From Arthrobacter ipis (GTDB lineage: Bacteria; Actinomycetota; Actinomycetes; Actinomycetales; Micrococcaceae), in contig NZ_JAAOXD010000001.1 of assembly GCF_014694315.1 (NCBI RefSeq), positions 1,097,256 through 1,161,255 of the forward strand: a stretch of DNA of 64,000 nt, read 5' to 3'. The translations under genes were made by a program, and so were the position numbers. The notes beneath the pieces were generated by a model. That model worked only from the letters and a program-made list of their open reading frames with translations. It was not told where the DNA came from and did not search any database. Of the stretch, positions 16,712-24,620 are shown in pieces. How positions within the stretch are numbered: the stretch's first letter is position 1; every line of letters begins with the position of its first letter.

Positions 16712-17440
16712 CTACGACGCCGAGCGGGAGGAACCGGCCTCCCCTGGCTCCGGCCCGGCCTTCCCCGCCAGCCTGAGCTTGACCACCGAGGCGTACTCGT
16801 CCACGTATTCCTGGCCGGAGAGCCGCATTAGCTCGTACATGACCTCGTCCGTAACCGACCGCTGGATCAGCCGGTCATCGGCCATTCCCTCATACCTGCT
16901 GAAGTCCAGGGGCTTGCCGAAGATCATACCGATCCGCCGGATGTTCGGCAGCCGCTTGCCGATGGGCTGAACCTTGTCCGTTCCGATCATCGCCACTGGG
17001 ATGACGGGGACACCGGCCTGGAGGGCCAGCCGGGCCACCCCCACCTTTCCGCGGTACAACCGCGAGTCGGGGCTGCGCGTGCCCTCGGGGTAGATGCCCA
17101 GCAGTCCGCCGTGGGTGAGCACATCCATGCCCGCATCGAGCGAGGCCGCCGAAGCCGCTCCCCCGGAACGGTCCATGGGGAGCTGGTTGGTCAGCCGGAA
17201 GAACAGGGCGGTTAACCGGCCCTTGAGCCCCTTGCCCGTAAAGTACTCGGATTTGGCCAGGAAAATGACGGGCCGCGGCACCATCAGCGGCATGAAGATT
17301 GAGTCCGAAAATGAAAGGTGGTTGGAGGCGATAATCGCCGCCCCCTCGGACGGGATGTTGTCCAGCCCTTTGACCCACGGCCGGAAAAGAGTGCGGACCA
17401 CCGGCCCCAGGAAGATCCGCTTCATGACCCAATAGAACAC
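16712..17440 (-). CDS. 1-acyl-sn-glycerol-3-phosphate acyltransferase (PlsC family)
   Basis: A 242-residue acyltransferase of phospholipid synthesis that moves an acyl chain onto lysophosphatidic acid at the membrane. NHLSFSD carries the HX4D catalytic motif (residues about 41-46), and YPEGTRS binds the phosphate (about 118-124). VIPVAMIGTD and GKPLDFSRY are further family motifs. The start is GTG with GGAGAGG upstream. The place beside aroG and fadD matches Rv2182c. Substrate chain length is not predictable. Confidence 0.92.
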   Translation of the reverse strand: MFYWVMKRIFLGPVVRTLFRPWVKGLDNIPSEGAAIIASNHLSFSDSIFMPLMVPRPVIFLAKSEYFTGKGLKGRLTALFFRLTNQLPMDRSGGAASAASLDAGMDVLTHGGLLGIYPEGTRSPDSRLYRGKVGVARLALQAGVPVIPVAMIGTDKVQPIGKRLPNIRRIGMIFGKPLDFSRYEGMADDRLIQRSVTDEVMYELMRLSGQEYVDEYASVVKLRLAGKAGPEPGEAGSSRSAS

Positions 17441-17551
17441 GTGTCTTACCTCTCCGGAAGGCTACCGCCCGGGCGTTCCAAAGGGCCCGGCGGCGCTGCA
17501 ATGCAACCCTACTCTAGTGAGAATTGTCCGGAACAGTGACACGATGGATTC

Positions 17552-18340
17552 ATGACAGAAAGCAGCGACCGCACAAGGCCCGCCGCTTTCAGCTACGCGG
17601 GACACGGAGCCAATGCGCGGATCGGAATCGCGATTTCGCACGGCTTCACCGGCAGTCCGCTCAGCATCCTGCCGTGGGCTGAATTCCTCGCCGGGCGCGG
17701 CTTCGCCGTCACTGTTCCGCTGCTCCCCGGGCACGGCACGAGCTGGCAGGAACTGGCCAGGACAGGATGGCGGGAGTGGCACGGCGCCTTCGAACAGGCG
17801 TACCTGGAACTGGCGGCCAGGACGGACGAATGCTACGTGGCTGGCCTCTCCATGGGCGGCGCCATCGCCCTGCTCACCGCAGCCCGCCACAACGTGGCGG
17901 GCGTCGCCGTCGTCAATCCCGGCCTGAGCTTTTACGACCGGCGCGTCCGGATTATCGGCCTGCTGAAATACATCCAACGGACCACCGTGCCCATCGCCGA
18001 GGAAAATCCGACGGCGCCCCACACCGACGACGGCGACTACTCCCTTACGCCGCTGGCGGCTGTGCACCAGCTGAAGAGGCTGTTCGCTGCCGCAGTCCGC
18101 GGCCTGCCGCGAATCACTGCCCCGGTGCTGGTCTTCAAGTCGGCCAATGACGCAGTGGTGCCCCCGACTTCGCTCAGCCTGATCCGGAGGCGCCTCGGCT
18201 CGGCGGCCCTCGACGTGGTGCTGCTGAGGAACAGCGGTCACGTGGCCACGCTGGACACGGACGCCCAGGAAATTTTCGAGTCCTCGGCGCGGTTTTTCCA
18301 GCTGCATTCCCGAAGCCACATACCGTCGGAGAAGTCATGA
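17552..18340 (+). CDS. Alpha/beta hydrolase, carboxylesterase type (copy 1)
   Basis: A 262-residue soluble serine hydrolase. The oxyanion segment SHGFTGSP is near residue 29, the nucleophile elbow GLSMGG is near residues 98-103, an acidic residue is expected around FKSANDAVVP, and the catalytic His lies in NSGHVATLD. Size and motifs fit Est30/monoacylglycerol-lipase-type carboxylesterases. It overlaps the next, similar gene by 4 bases. The natural substrate is unknown; the neighbouring acyltransferase and acyl-CoA ligase suggest a lipid ester, but this is inference. Confidence 0.87.
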   Translation: MTESSDRTRPAAFSYAGHGANARIGIAISHGFTGSPLSILPWAEFLAGRGFAVTVPLLPGHGTSWQELARTGWREWHGAFEQAYLELAARTDECYVAGLSMGGAIALLTAARHNVAGVAVVNPGLSFYDRRVRIIGLLKYIQRTTVPIAEENPTAPHTDDGDYSLTPLAAVHQLKRLFAAAVRGLPRITAPVLVFKSANDAVVPPTSLSLIRRRLGSAALDVVLLRNSGHVATLDTDAQEIFESSARFFQLHSRSHIPSEKS

Positions 18341-19149
18341 CCACACTTCCCGATCACAGCCCGTTCAGCAGCGCCTTCTCGGGCGAGGGGCCGTCCATCG
18401 GCATCGCCCTGTCCCACGGCTTCACCGGCAGCCCGCACAGCCTGCGTTCATGGGCCCAGTCGTTTGCCGATGCCGGCTTTGCCGTCAGGATGCCGCTGCT
18501 GCCGGGCCACGGCACCACCTGGCAGGAGCTGTCCCGCAACCGCTGGCCGCAGTGGCACGACGCGATGGACGCCGCTTACCTTGAACTCGAGTCCGAATGC
18601 GACCTTGTCTTCGCAGCGGGCCTGTCCATGGGCGGCGCCCTGGCACTGCGCATCGCCGCGACCAGGCCCGTCGCCGGAGCCATCGTGGTCAACCCCGGCC
18701 TTGTCATTGATGACCGCCGGGCCCCGTTGGCCGGGATCCTCAAGTTGGTCCTGAAGAGCACGCCGGCTATAGCCAACGACATCCGGAAGCCGGGCGTCGA
18801 CGAGGGCGCATATTCCCGTACCCCTGTGGCGGCCGCCCACGAACTGAATAAGATGTTCAAGGACACGGTCCGGCTGCTGCCGCGCATCACAGCGCCGGTC
18901 CGCGTGTTCCGCTCCACGGTGGACCACGTTGTTTCCGATACCAGCATCACGGCCCTGCGGCGCGGGCTTATCCACGCCCCGCTGCAGCTCACGCGGCTCG
19001 ACAACAGTTACCACGTGGCCACGCTGGACCACGATGCCGACCAGATCTTCAGCGGCTCGGTGGACTTCATCCACTCCGTGGTGGCGGACGGCCACCGGGG
19101 ATCCGCCGACTCCGCGACAGCCAGCCAGAAGGGCGCGACCGATGAATAG
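18337..19149 (+). CDS. Alpha/beta hydrolase, carboxylesterase type (copy 2)
   Basis: A 270-residue paralogue of the preceding gene. Shared landmarks appear in the same order: SHGFTGSP, LPGHGT-WQEL, GLSMGGA, VVNPGL, RITAPV and YHVATLDHDADQIF with the catalytic His. The pair surely arose by tandem duplication and then diverged widely outside the motifs. Its ATG overlaps the stop of copy 1 (ATGA), and its stop overlaps the start of the next gene by 8 bases, so all three form one operon. Confidence 0.87.
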   Translation: MTTLPDHSPFSSAFSGEGPSIGIALSHGFTGSPHSLRSWAQSFADAGFAVRMPLLPGHGTTWQELSRNRWPQWHDAMDAAYLELESECDLVFAAGLSMGGALALRIAATRPVAGAIVVNPGLVIDDRRAPLAGILKLVLKSTPAIANDIRKPGVDEGAYSRTPVAAAHELNKMFKDTVRLLPRITAPVRVFRSTVDHVVSDTSITALRRGLIHAPLQLTRLDNSYHVATLDHDADQIFSGSVDFIHSVVADGHRGSADSATASQKGATDE

Positions 19150-19834
19150 GCCCGATTCGAATTCATCCGATCCGAGTGCCAACCAGGATGACGCCGTCTG
19201 GCTCGACCTGGTGGCCAGGCTCCAGGGTGACAGCCCTGCTCCGGATGCGGACGCCGTCCCCAGCGACGGGGAATCCCCCGCCGCCGGGTCGCCGCGCCAT
19301 CACGGCGGTCCCCGGCACAGCACGGCTACCAGCGACAACGGAGCCGACGACGCCGGCTCCGCACGGGCAGAAGAGCCGGACTCCGGTTCCGGTCCGGAAA
19401 GCGCGGCCAGACGCTTCACCGACTTCGATCCGCTGGGCCTGGCGCCGCGGGCGCCCCGGGAACTGTCAGCCGCTGAGCGGCAGCAGGCCGCCGACCGGGA
19501 GAAAGCAACCGGGCAGGAGAAAGCTGCCCGCTCCGGGCAGCCCGACGTTCCCCCCGGCGCCGGGGACCCGCGCGACTACAGCGTCGAGGACGACGACGGT
19601 GAGTTCGTGCCGGAGGAGCCGCCCAAACTCTCGGCGACGGACCCGCTGACGATGCTCGCGTGGCTGGGCGCCGTCGGCGCTCCGGTTGCCCTGGTCCTGT
19701 CGTCGATGTTTTGGCGCTCCGCGCCGCTGCTGGCAATACTCGGCATGGTGGCCGCCTTCATCGGGGCTGTGGTCTATCTGATCATGAAGCTGCCCCAGGA
19801 GAAGGACGAGAACGACGACGGCGCCCGGGTCTGA
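19142..19834 (+). CDS. Hypothetical membrane protein with acidic cytoplasmic domain
   Basis: A 230-residue protein not recognised as a known family. The first roughly 165 residues are disordered, rich in Asp, Glu, Ser, Ala and Pro, with one conserved-looking patch FTDFDPLGLAPRAPRELSAAE. Two closely spaced membrane segments follow (LTMLAWLGAVGAPVALVLSSM and LLAILGMVAAFIGAVVYLIM) and a short acidic tail. The ATG at 19142 was chosen because it lies in the end of the upstream esterase gene, as is usual for coupled genes. It could anchor or partner the esterases. Confidence 0.75.
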   Translation: MNRPDSNSSDPSANQDDAVWLDLVARLQGDSPAPDADAVPSDGESPAAGSPRHHGGPRHSTATSDNGADDAGSARAEEPDSGSGPESAARRFTDFDPLGLAPRAPRELSAAERQQAADREKATGQEKAARSGQPDVPPGAGDPRDYSVEDDDGEFVPEEPPKLSATDPLTMLAWLGAVGAPVALVLSSMFWRSAPLLAILGMVAAFIGAVVYLIMKLPQEKDENDDGARV

Positions 19835-19842
19835 CGCTTCCG

Positions 19843-20988
19843 TCAGCGGTGCGTACGGCTGCTGGCCCGGGACAGGTCGGCAGCCCCGATCAGGCCGGCA
19901 TTCGGCCCAAGGGCGGCCAGGTCTATTTCTGCGGCAGGACGGAATCCGCGGCCGGTGAGGTTGCGGGCGAAGGCCTTGCGCGCCGGAGCCACCAGCAGTT
20001 CGCCGGCCGCGCAGAGACCGCCGCCAATCACGAACTTCCCGGGGTCGAGGGCGGCGGCAAGGTTTGCCAGCCCCAGTCCGAGCCAGTTCCCGACGTCCTC
20101 CAGGAGCTCCCGGGATGCGGCGTCGCCGGCTATGGCCAGTTCGGTCACCGTGGCGCCGGTGATGCGCTCGGCGGTTCCGTCGACGGCCTTGAGAAGTTCC
20201 TGCGCCACCGGCGAATTCGCCATCGCCAGTTCCCGGGCCTCCCGGCCGAGGGCGTTACCTGAGGCGTACTGTTCCCAGCAGCCGCGGTTGCCGCACTCGC
20301 ACCGGTGCCCGCCGGGCATGATGATCTGGTGGCCGAACTCCCCTGCCACACCAAACTTGCCGCGCTCGACGCGCCCGTCCATCACCATGGCTCCGCCGAT
20401 GCCGGTGCCAAGGGTGATGCAGACAAGCCGGTCCTGCCCCTGCCCGGCACCGAAGCGCCACTCGGCCCAGGCCGCAGCGTCGGCGTCGTTAACCAGCATC
20501 ACGGGGCGCCGCAGCAGGTGCTGCAGATTCTCCCGCAGCGGTTCGTTCCGCCAGGCGAGGTGCGGGCTGAACAGCACCGTGCCGCCGTCGAGATCCATCC
20601 AGCCGGCGGCGCCAATGCCCACCGACCGGATACGGGCACCGGCGCTCAGTTCCTCAACCAGTTCCACGATGACGCGCTCCACCGCACGCGGGTCGCTTCC
20701 CGGCGTGGACCGGCGCGCCTCTCGCAGGATGCGGCCCTCGGCGTCCACCACGCCGGCGGCAACTTTGGTGCCGCCAATGTCGATGCCGATGGCAAGTCCC
20801 CGCCGGCCCAGCCGCAGTTGCTGCCGGAACAGGCGGTGGCCAGCCAACCGGACCCCGTGCCCGGAGGCCGGGCGCCGTGACACTAAGTGGCGCGACTCCG
20901 CGCGCCGGGACGCCCATGCCCCGGGCTCGCCGCTCCGGATGGAGTCAAAGGGCGGTGCTGGCTGCTCGTTGGGCGGGGAGGGCTGCAT
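19843..20988 (-). CDS. ROK family glucokinase
   Basis: A 381-residue sugar kinase. After an unusual basic N-terminal extension of about 70 residues comes the ATP-binding start GIDIGGTKVAAGVVD. ITLGTGIGGAMV and the zinc motif CECGNRGCWEQY are ROK hallmarks, and GEFGHQIIMPGG carries sugar-binding residues. Glucose is the most likely substrate, with ATP as the phosphate donor. No DNA-binding domain is present, so it is not an NagC-type repressor. The true start may lie closer to the kinase domain; the frame also stays open far upstream, antisense to fadD, but that part is a shadow. Confidence 0.85.
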   Translation of the reverse strand: MQPSPPNEQPAPPFDSIRSGEPGAWASRRAESRHLVSRRPASGHGVRLAGHRLFRQQLRLGRRGLAIGIDIGGTKVAAGVVDAEGRILREARRSTPGSDPRAVERVIVELVEELSAGARIRSVGIGAAGWMDLDGGTVLFSPHLAWRNEPLRENLQHLLRRPVMLVNDADAAAWAEWRFGAGQGQDRLVCITLGTGIGGAMVMDGRVERGKFGVAGEFGHQIIMPGGHRCECGNRGCWEQYASGNALGREARELAMANSPVAQELLKAVDGTAERITGATVTELAIAGDAASRELLEDVGNWLGLGLANLAAALDPGKFVIGGGLCAAGELLVAPARKAFARNLTGRGFRPAAEIDLAALGPNAGLIGAADLSRASSRTHR

Positions 20989-21183
20989 AGTCCCCCATTC
21001 TAGGTGCCGCCACAGAGCATCAGCGCAGGTAGGACACCCGAACGACACGACCTGCACACTGGTGGCGGGCACCGCCCCAGGCGTAAAGTTACTGGTGAGT
21101 AACCCCGATCCGCCAGCCCTCTCCACCTGACGTACTAAGGTTAGGACTACCCGCTGCGGCCAACGGATATCAAAGGAGCTAAC

Positions 21184-23004
21184 GTGCGCGAATTCAGCGT
21201 TCCGCCCTTGGCGAACGTCCCCCTGGACAGCAATATCACGGACCTTGTTCTGCGCCAGGCAGCCAAGGCATCCAACCCTGCCCTGTTTTCGCGCCTCGAC
21301 TCTGCCGGCCAGTGGCAGGACATCCGGGCCAAGGAATTTGTGGCCGACGCGTCCGCCCTCGCCAAGGGGCTCATCGCCAGCGGCGTCGGTGCGGGCGACC
21401 GCGTGGGCATCATGTCGCGCACCCGCTACGAGTGGGCACTCATCGACTTCGCCATCTGGTTCGCAGGTGGCGTTTCCGTTCCCATCTACGAAACGTCGTC
21501 GCCTTCCCAGGTCGCCTGGAATCTGGGCGACTCCGGCGCCGTCGCTGCATTCGGCGAATCGGACCACCACGAAAACATCATCCGGCAGGCCGCTGCCACC
21601 GAAGGCCTCACGGCGCTGACCCACGTGTGGCAGCTGGAAGGGGACGGCCTCGACACCGTGCGTGCGGCCGGCGCCGCCGTCACCGACGACGAGCTCGACG
21701 CCCGGCGGCGCTCCGCCGGGCTCCGCGACCTCGCCACCATCATCTACACGTCGGGCACCACCGGCCGGCCCAAAGGCTGCGAACTCACGCACGGAAACTT
21801 CGTGGAGCTGTCCGAGAACGCCCTGGCCACCTCGCTGCGCGGCGTAGTCAATGAGCAGTCGCGCACCATCATGTTCCTTCCGCTGGCACATGTCTTCGCG
21901 CGCTTCATCTCGGTCCTGGCGGTGGCCGCCGGCGTCACCGTGGCGCATACCCCCGACATCAAGCACCTGCTGCCCGACCTGCAAAGCTACAAGCCGACGT
22001 TCATCCTTGCCGTGCCGCGCGTGTTCGAAAAGGTCTACAACTCGGCCCTCACCAAGGCCGAAGACGGCGGCAAGGGCGCGATCTTCCACAAGGCCGCCGA
22101 CACGGCGATCGCTTACTCCCGCGCTCGGCAGGCCGGCAGCATCGGCCTGGGCCTGAAGATAAAGCACGCCATCTTCGACAAGCTCGTCTACGGCAAACTC
22201 CGCGCCGCCATGGGCGGGGAGGTGGCCCATGCGGTATCGGGCGGCGGTCCGCTGGGCGAGCGGCTGGGCCACTTCTTCCAGGGCATCGGCCTGCAGATCC
22301 TGGAGGGCTACGGCCTCACCGAAACCACGGCCCCCGTCAGCGTCAATACGCCGGAGCGGATCAAGATCGGAACGGTCGGCGTCCCGATTCCCGGCAACAG
22401 CGTTCGGATTGCCGACGACGGCGAGATCCTCGTCAAGGGCTCCTGCGTCATGCGGGGGTATTTCCAGCGGCCCGACCTCACCGAGGAGTCGTTCGCCGAC
22501 GGCTGGTTCCGCACCGGCGACATCGGCCAGCTCGACGACGACGGCTACCTGCTGATTACCGGCCGCAAGAAGGAAATCATTGTCACCGCCGGCGGCAAGA
22601 ACGTGGTTCCCGCGCTGCTCGAGGACCAAATCCGGGCTGATGCGCTGGTGTCACAGGTCCTCGTTGTGGGTGACAACCGCCCGTTCATCGGCGCCCTCGT
22701 GACCCTCGATGAGGAAGCACTCCCCGGCTGGCTGCAGCGCCACGGCCTGCCGGCGGACACGAACCTGAGTGACGCCGTCGGGCATGCCGAGGTCAAGGCC
22801 GCCGTGCAGGAGCTCATCAACCAGGCCAACCAGTCGGTGTCGCAGGCGGAGGCCATCAAGTCCTTCCGGATCGTGCCGAGCGACTTCACCGAAGCCTCCG
22901 GCCACCTGACCCCGTCCATGAAGGTCAAGCGCGCGCAGGTCATGAAGGACTTCGAAAGCGTGATCGACGACATGTACAAGTCGCCGAAGCCCACCCGCGC
23001 CTAG
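21184..23004 (+). CDS. fadD: Long-chain fatty acid--CoA ligase (FadD15 type)
   Basis: A 606-residue adenylate-forming enzyme that activates fatty acids to acyl-CoA. YTSGTTGRPKG (about 192-202) is the phosphate loop, GYGLTETTAPVS carries the adenine-binding residues, and DGWFRTGDIGQLDDDGYL plus TGRKKEIIVTAGGKN are the hinge motifs. The lid end includes the acetylatable lysine region near MKVKRAQV. The start is GTG with AAAGGAG 7 bases upstream. The orthologue in M. tuberculosis (Rv2187, fadD15) sits in the same neighbourhood. Confidence 0.94.
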   Translation: MREFSVPPLANVPLDSNITDLVLRQAAKASNPALFSRLDSAGQWQDIRAKEFVADASALAKGLIASGVGAGDRVGIMSRTRYEWALIDFAIWFAGGVSVPIYETSSPSQVAWNLGDSGAVAAFGESDHHENIIRQAAATEGLTALTHVWQLEGDGLDTVRAAGAAVTDDELDARRRSAGLRDLATIIYTSGTTGRPKGCELTHGNFVELSENALATSLRGVVNEQSRTIMFLPLAHVFARFISVLAVAAGVTVAHTPDIKHLLPDLQSYKPTFILAVPRVFEKVYNSALTKAEDGGKGAIFHKAADTAIAYSRARQAGSIGLGLKIKHAIFDKLVYGKLRAAMGGEVAHAVSGGGPLGERLGHFFQGIGLQILEGYGLTETTAPVSVNTPERIKIGTVGVPIPGNSVRIADDGEILVKGSCVMRGYFQRPDLTEESFADGWFRTGDIGQLDDDGYLLITGRKKEIIVTAGGKNVVPALLEDQIRADALVSQVLVVGDNRPFIGALVTLDEEALPGWLQRHGLPADTNLSDAVGHAEVKAAVQELINQANQSVSQAEAIKSFRIVPSDFTEASGHLTPSMKVKRAQVMKDFESVIDDMYKSPKPTRA

Positions 23005-23020
23005 CCCGGGCTTGATCCGC

Positions 23021-24409
23021 CTAGGCCTGCTGCAGCTCGTCCACTACCAGCGCGGCCAGCTCCACGGCTGCGGCGCGGGTTGCGGGCTTCAGCTGGCCCA
23101 GGCTGATCCGCGAGCCCTCCGCCAGGTGCCGGTCATGCGGAATCCGCACCACGTTCTTCACCCGCGAGAGGAAGTGCTGCTCGATTTCGTCGATGTTGAC
23201 CAGCGTGCGGTTGCCGGCGGCTATGTTGATGACCACTGTTGCCTTGGCGACCAGATCCTGGCGGCCGTGGGCTTCAAGCCAGGACAGAGTTTCGGACGCC
23301 AGCCGGGCCTCATCCACACTGCCGCCCGAGACGAGCACCACGGCATCGGCCTTCTCCAGTGTGCCCTTCATGACCGAGTGCACCATGCCGGTGCCTGAGT
23401 CGGTGAGCACGATCGAGTAATACCGGCCCAGGATGTCGGTAACTGCACGGTAGTCGGCGTCGTCGAAGGCGTGCGCCACCATGGGATCGGTGTCCGAGGC
23501 GAGCACATCGAGGCGCGAACCTTCCCGCGCCGTGTAGTTGGACAGCTGCGCGAACGAGTCGACCGTGAACCTGTCCTTCACCAGCTGGCGGGCCGTGAAA
23601 TCAGCCCTGCCCGGCGACCGGTCCGAAAGGGTGCCCCGGTCCGGATTCGCATCCATCGCGATGACCCGGTCCTCACGCAGCTCAGCCAACACCATGCCGA
23701 GCAGGGTTGTGACCGTGGTCTTACCCACCCCGCCCTTGCGCGAGAGCACCGGCACGTACCTGGTCCGCTCCCCCAGCCGCACGGCGATGCGGTGCTCCAT
23801 GGCCCGCTGGATACGGACCTGGTCCGAGTCGCCGAGGTTCACGTAGCCCAGGGTTGCCTGGTACAGCCAGCGGCGCCAGCCCGACACCGGGGCGGCTGCA
23901 GCCCTGGTCAGGAGACGGTCGGCGGTCAGGGCGGCAGCGGGCTCCGGCCCCTCGGGCCGTTCACGGCGCCCGGGAAGGCCCTTCGCTTCTTCAGTGATGG
24001 CAACCTGCTCGGGCGCCAATTCGGCGGTGGCTGCGTCCGATGCATCAGCCGGCTCTGTGCCCGCCACGAGTGTGTCGCTTGTGCCAAGTTCGCCGATGCC
24101 GCCGGCGGCAACACCGGGGCCAGCGGTCACAACGGGCATGGCCGATGTGACCGTCCCCTTCTGCACCACGCCGCCGACTGCCGGGAGCGATCCGGCAGAG
24201 GTGCGGTCCTGGGCGCCGGAAACGGTCACCACGCTGATGTCCCCTGCCGGAGCCACGTCACTGGTCACCGCTGCGTCCGCGGCGTCCGCCGGAGACACGC
24301 GGTCGGGAGCGGCCCCCGCCTCCGGCGCAACGTCGACGACGCTGCCTTGGGAGATTGAAGGCCTGCGGTCGGGGCGCGGCCCTGGCTTGGGCGTATTCGT
24401 CTGCGTCAT
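23021..24409 (-). CDS. MinD/ParA-type ATPase, EspI-like
   Basis: A 462-residue protein in two parts. Residues 1 to about 165 are disordered, rich in Ala, Pro, Val and Asp. The C-terminal part begins WRRWLYQATLGYVNLGDSD and contains the deviant Walker A loop RKGGVGKTT, DANPDRGTLSDR, and DSGTG in the Walker B region. The arrangement of a long low-complexity head, an LG-rich linker and a MinD ATPase resembles EspI of mycobacterial type VII secretion. No ESX, WXG100 or Ecc gene is present here. An ATG 10 codons downstream of the longest frame was chosen. Its role in this organism is unknown. Confidence 0.8.
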   Translation of the reverse strand: MTQTNTPKPGPRPDRRPSISQGSVVDVAPEAGAAPDRVSPADAADAAVTSDVAPAGDISVVTVSGAQDRTSAGSLPAVGGVVQKGTVTSAMPVVTAGPGVAAGGIGELGTSDTLVAGTEPADASDAATAELAPEQVAITEEAKGLPGRRERPEGPEPAAALTADRLLTRAAAAPVSGWRRWLYQATLGYVNLGDSDQVRIQRAMEHRIAVRLGERTRYVPVLSRKGGVGKTTVTTLLGMVLAELREDRVIAMDANPDRGTLSDRSPGRADFTARQLVKDRFTVDSFAQLSNYTAREGSRLDVLASDTDPMVAHAFDDADYRAVTDILGRYYSIVLTDSGTGMVHSVMKGTLEKADAVVLVSGGSVDEARLASETLSWLEAHGRQDLVAKATVVINIAAGNRTLVNIDEIEQHFLSRVKNVVRIPHDRHLAEGSRISLGQLKPATRAAAVELAALVVDELQQA

Positions 24410-24476
24410 GGCTTCCGCTCTGTTTCGTACCGGCTGCACGTTGGGTCAGCGGCAGCCAGTGTGGTTCGGAAATGGC

Positions 24477-24512
24477 TGTGGGGGCGGCTTGGCGCCGTCC
24501 CCCACAACCCTT
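24477..24512 (+). terminator. Intrinsic-terminator shape on the plus strand
   Basis: TGTGGGGGCGGC (24477-24488) pairs with 24494-24506, leaving one bulged base and a 5-base loop, and is followed by CCCTTTTT. The T-run lies on the plus side, yet both flanking genes run on the minus strand. It may still act on the pyc message as a stem, or stop antisense transcription. Confidence 0.45.
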
Positions 24513-24620
24513 TTTCTGTCTACCACCCTACCTGCAGGGCGGCCGCCGGCCGCCCCGCAGGCTATTCAGCGGCAATCCAGCCGCAGGTCACCGCTCAACA
24601 GTCATCTATTCGACCGCCGT

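Noticed and set aside
19843..22629. A 928-codon open frame running antisense through fadD into the ROK kinase gene
   Set aside because: Only the last 381 codons encode the kinase. The rest is the complement of fadD, kept open by high GC.
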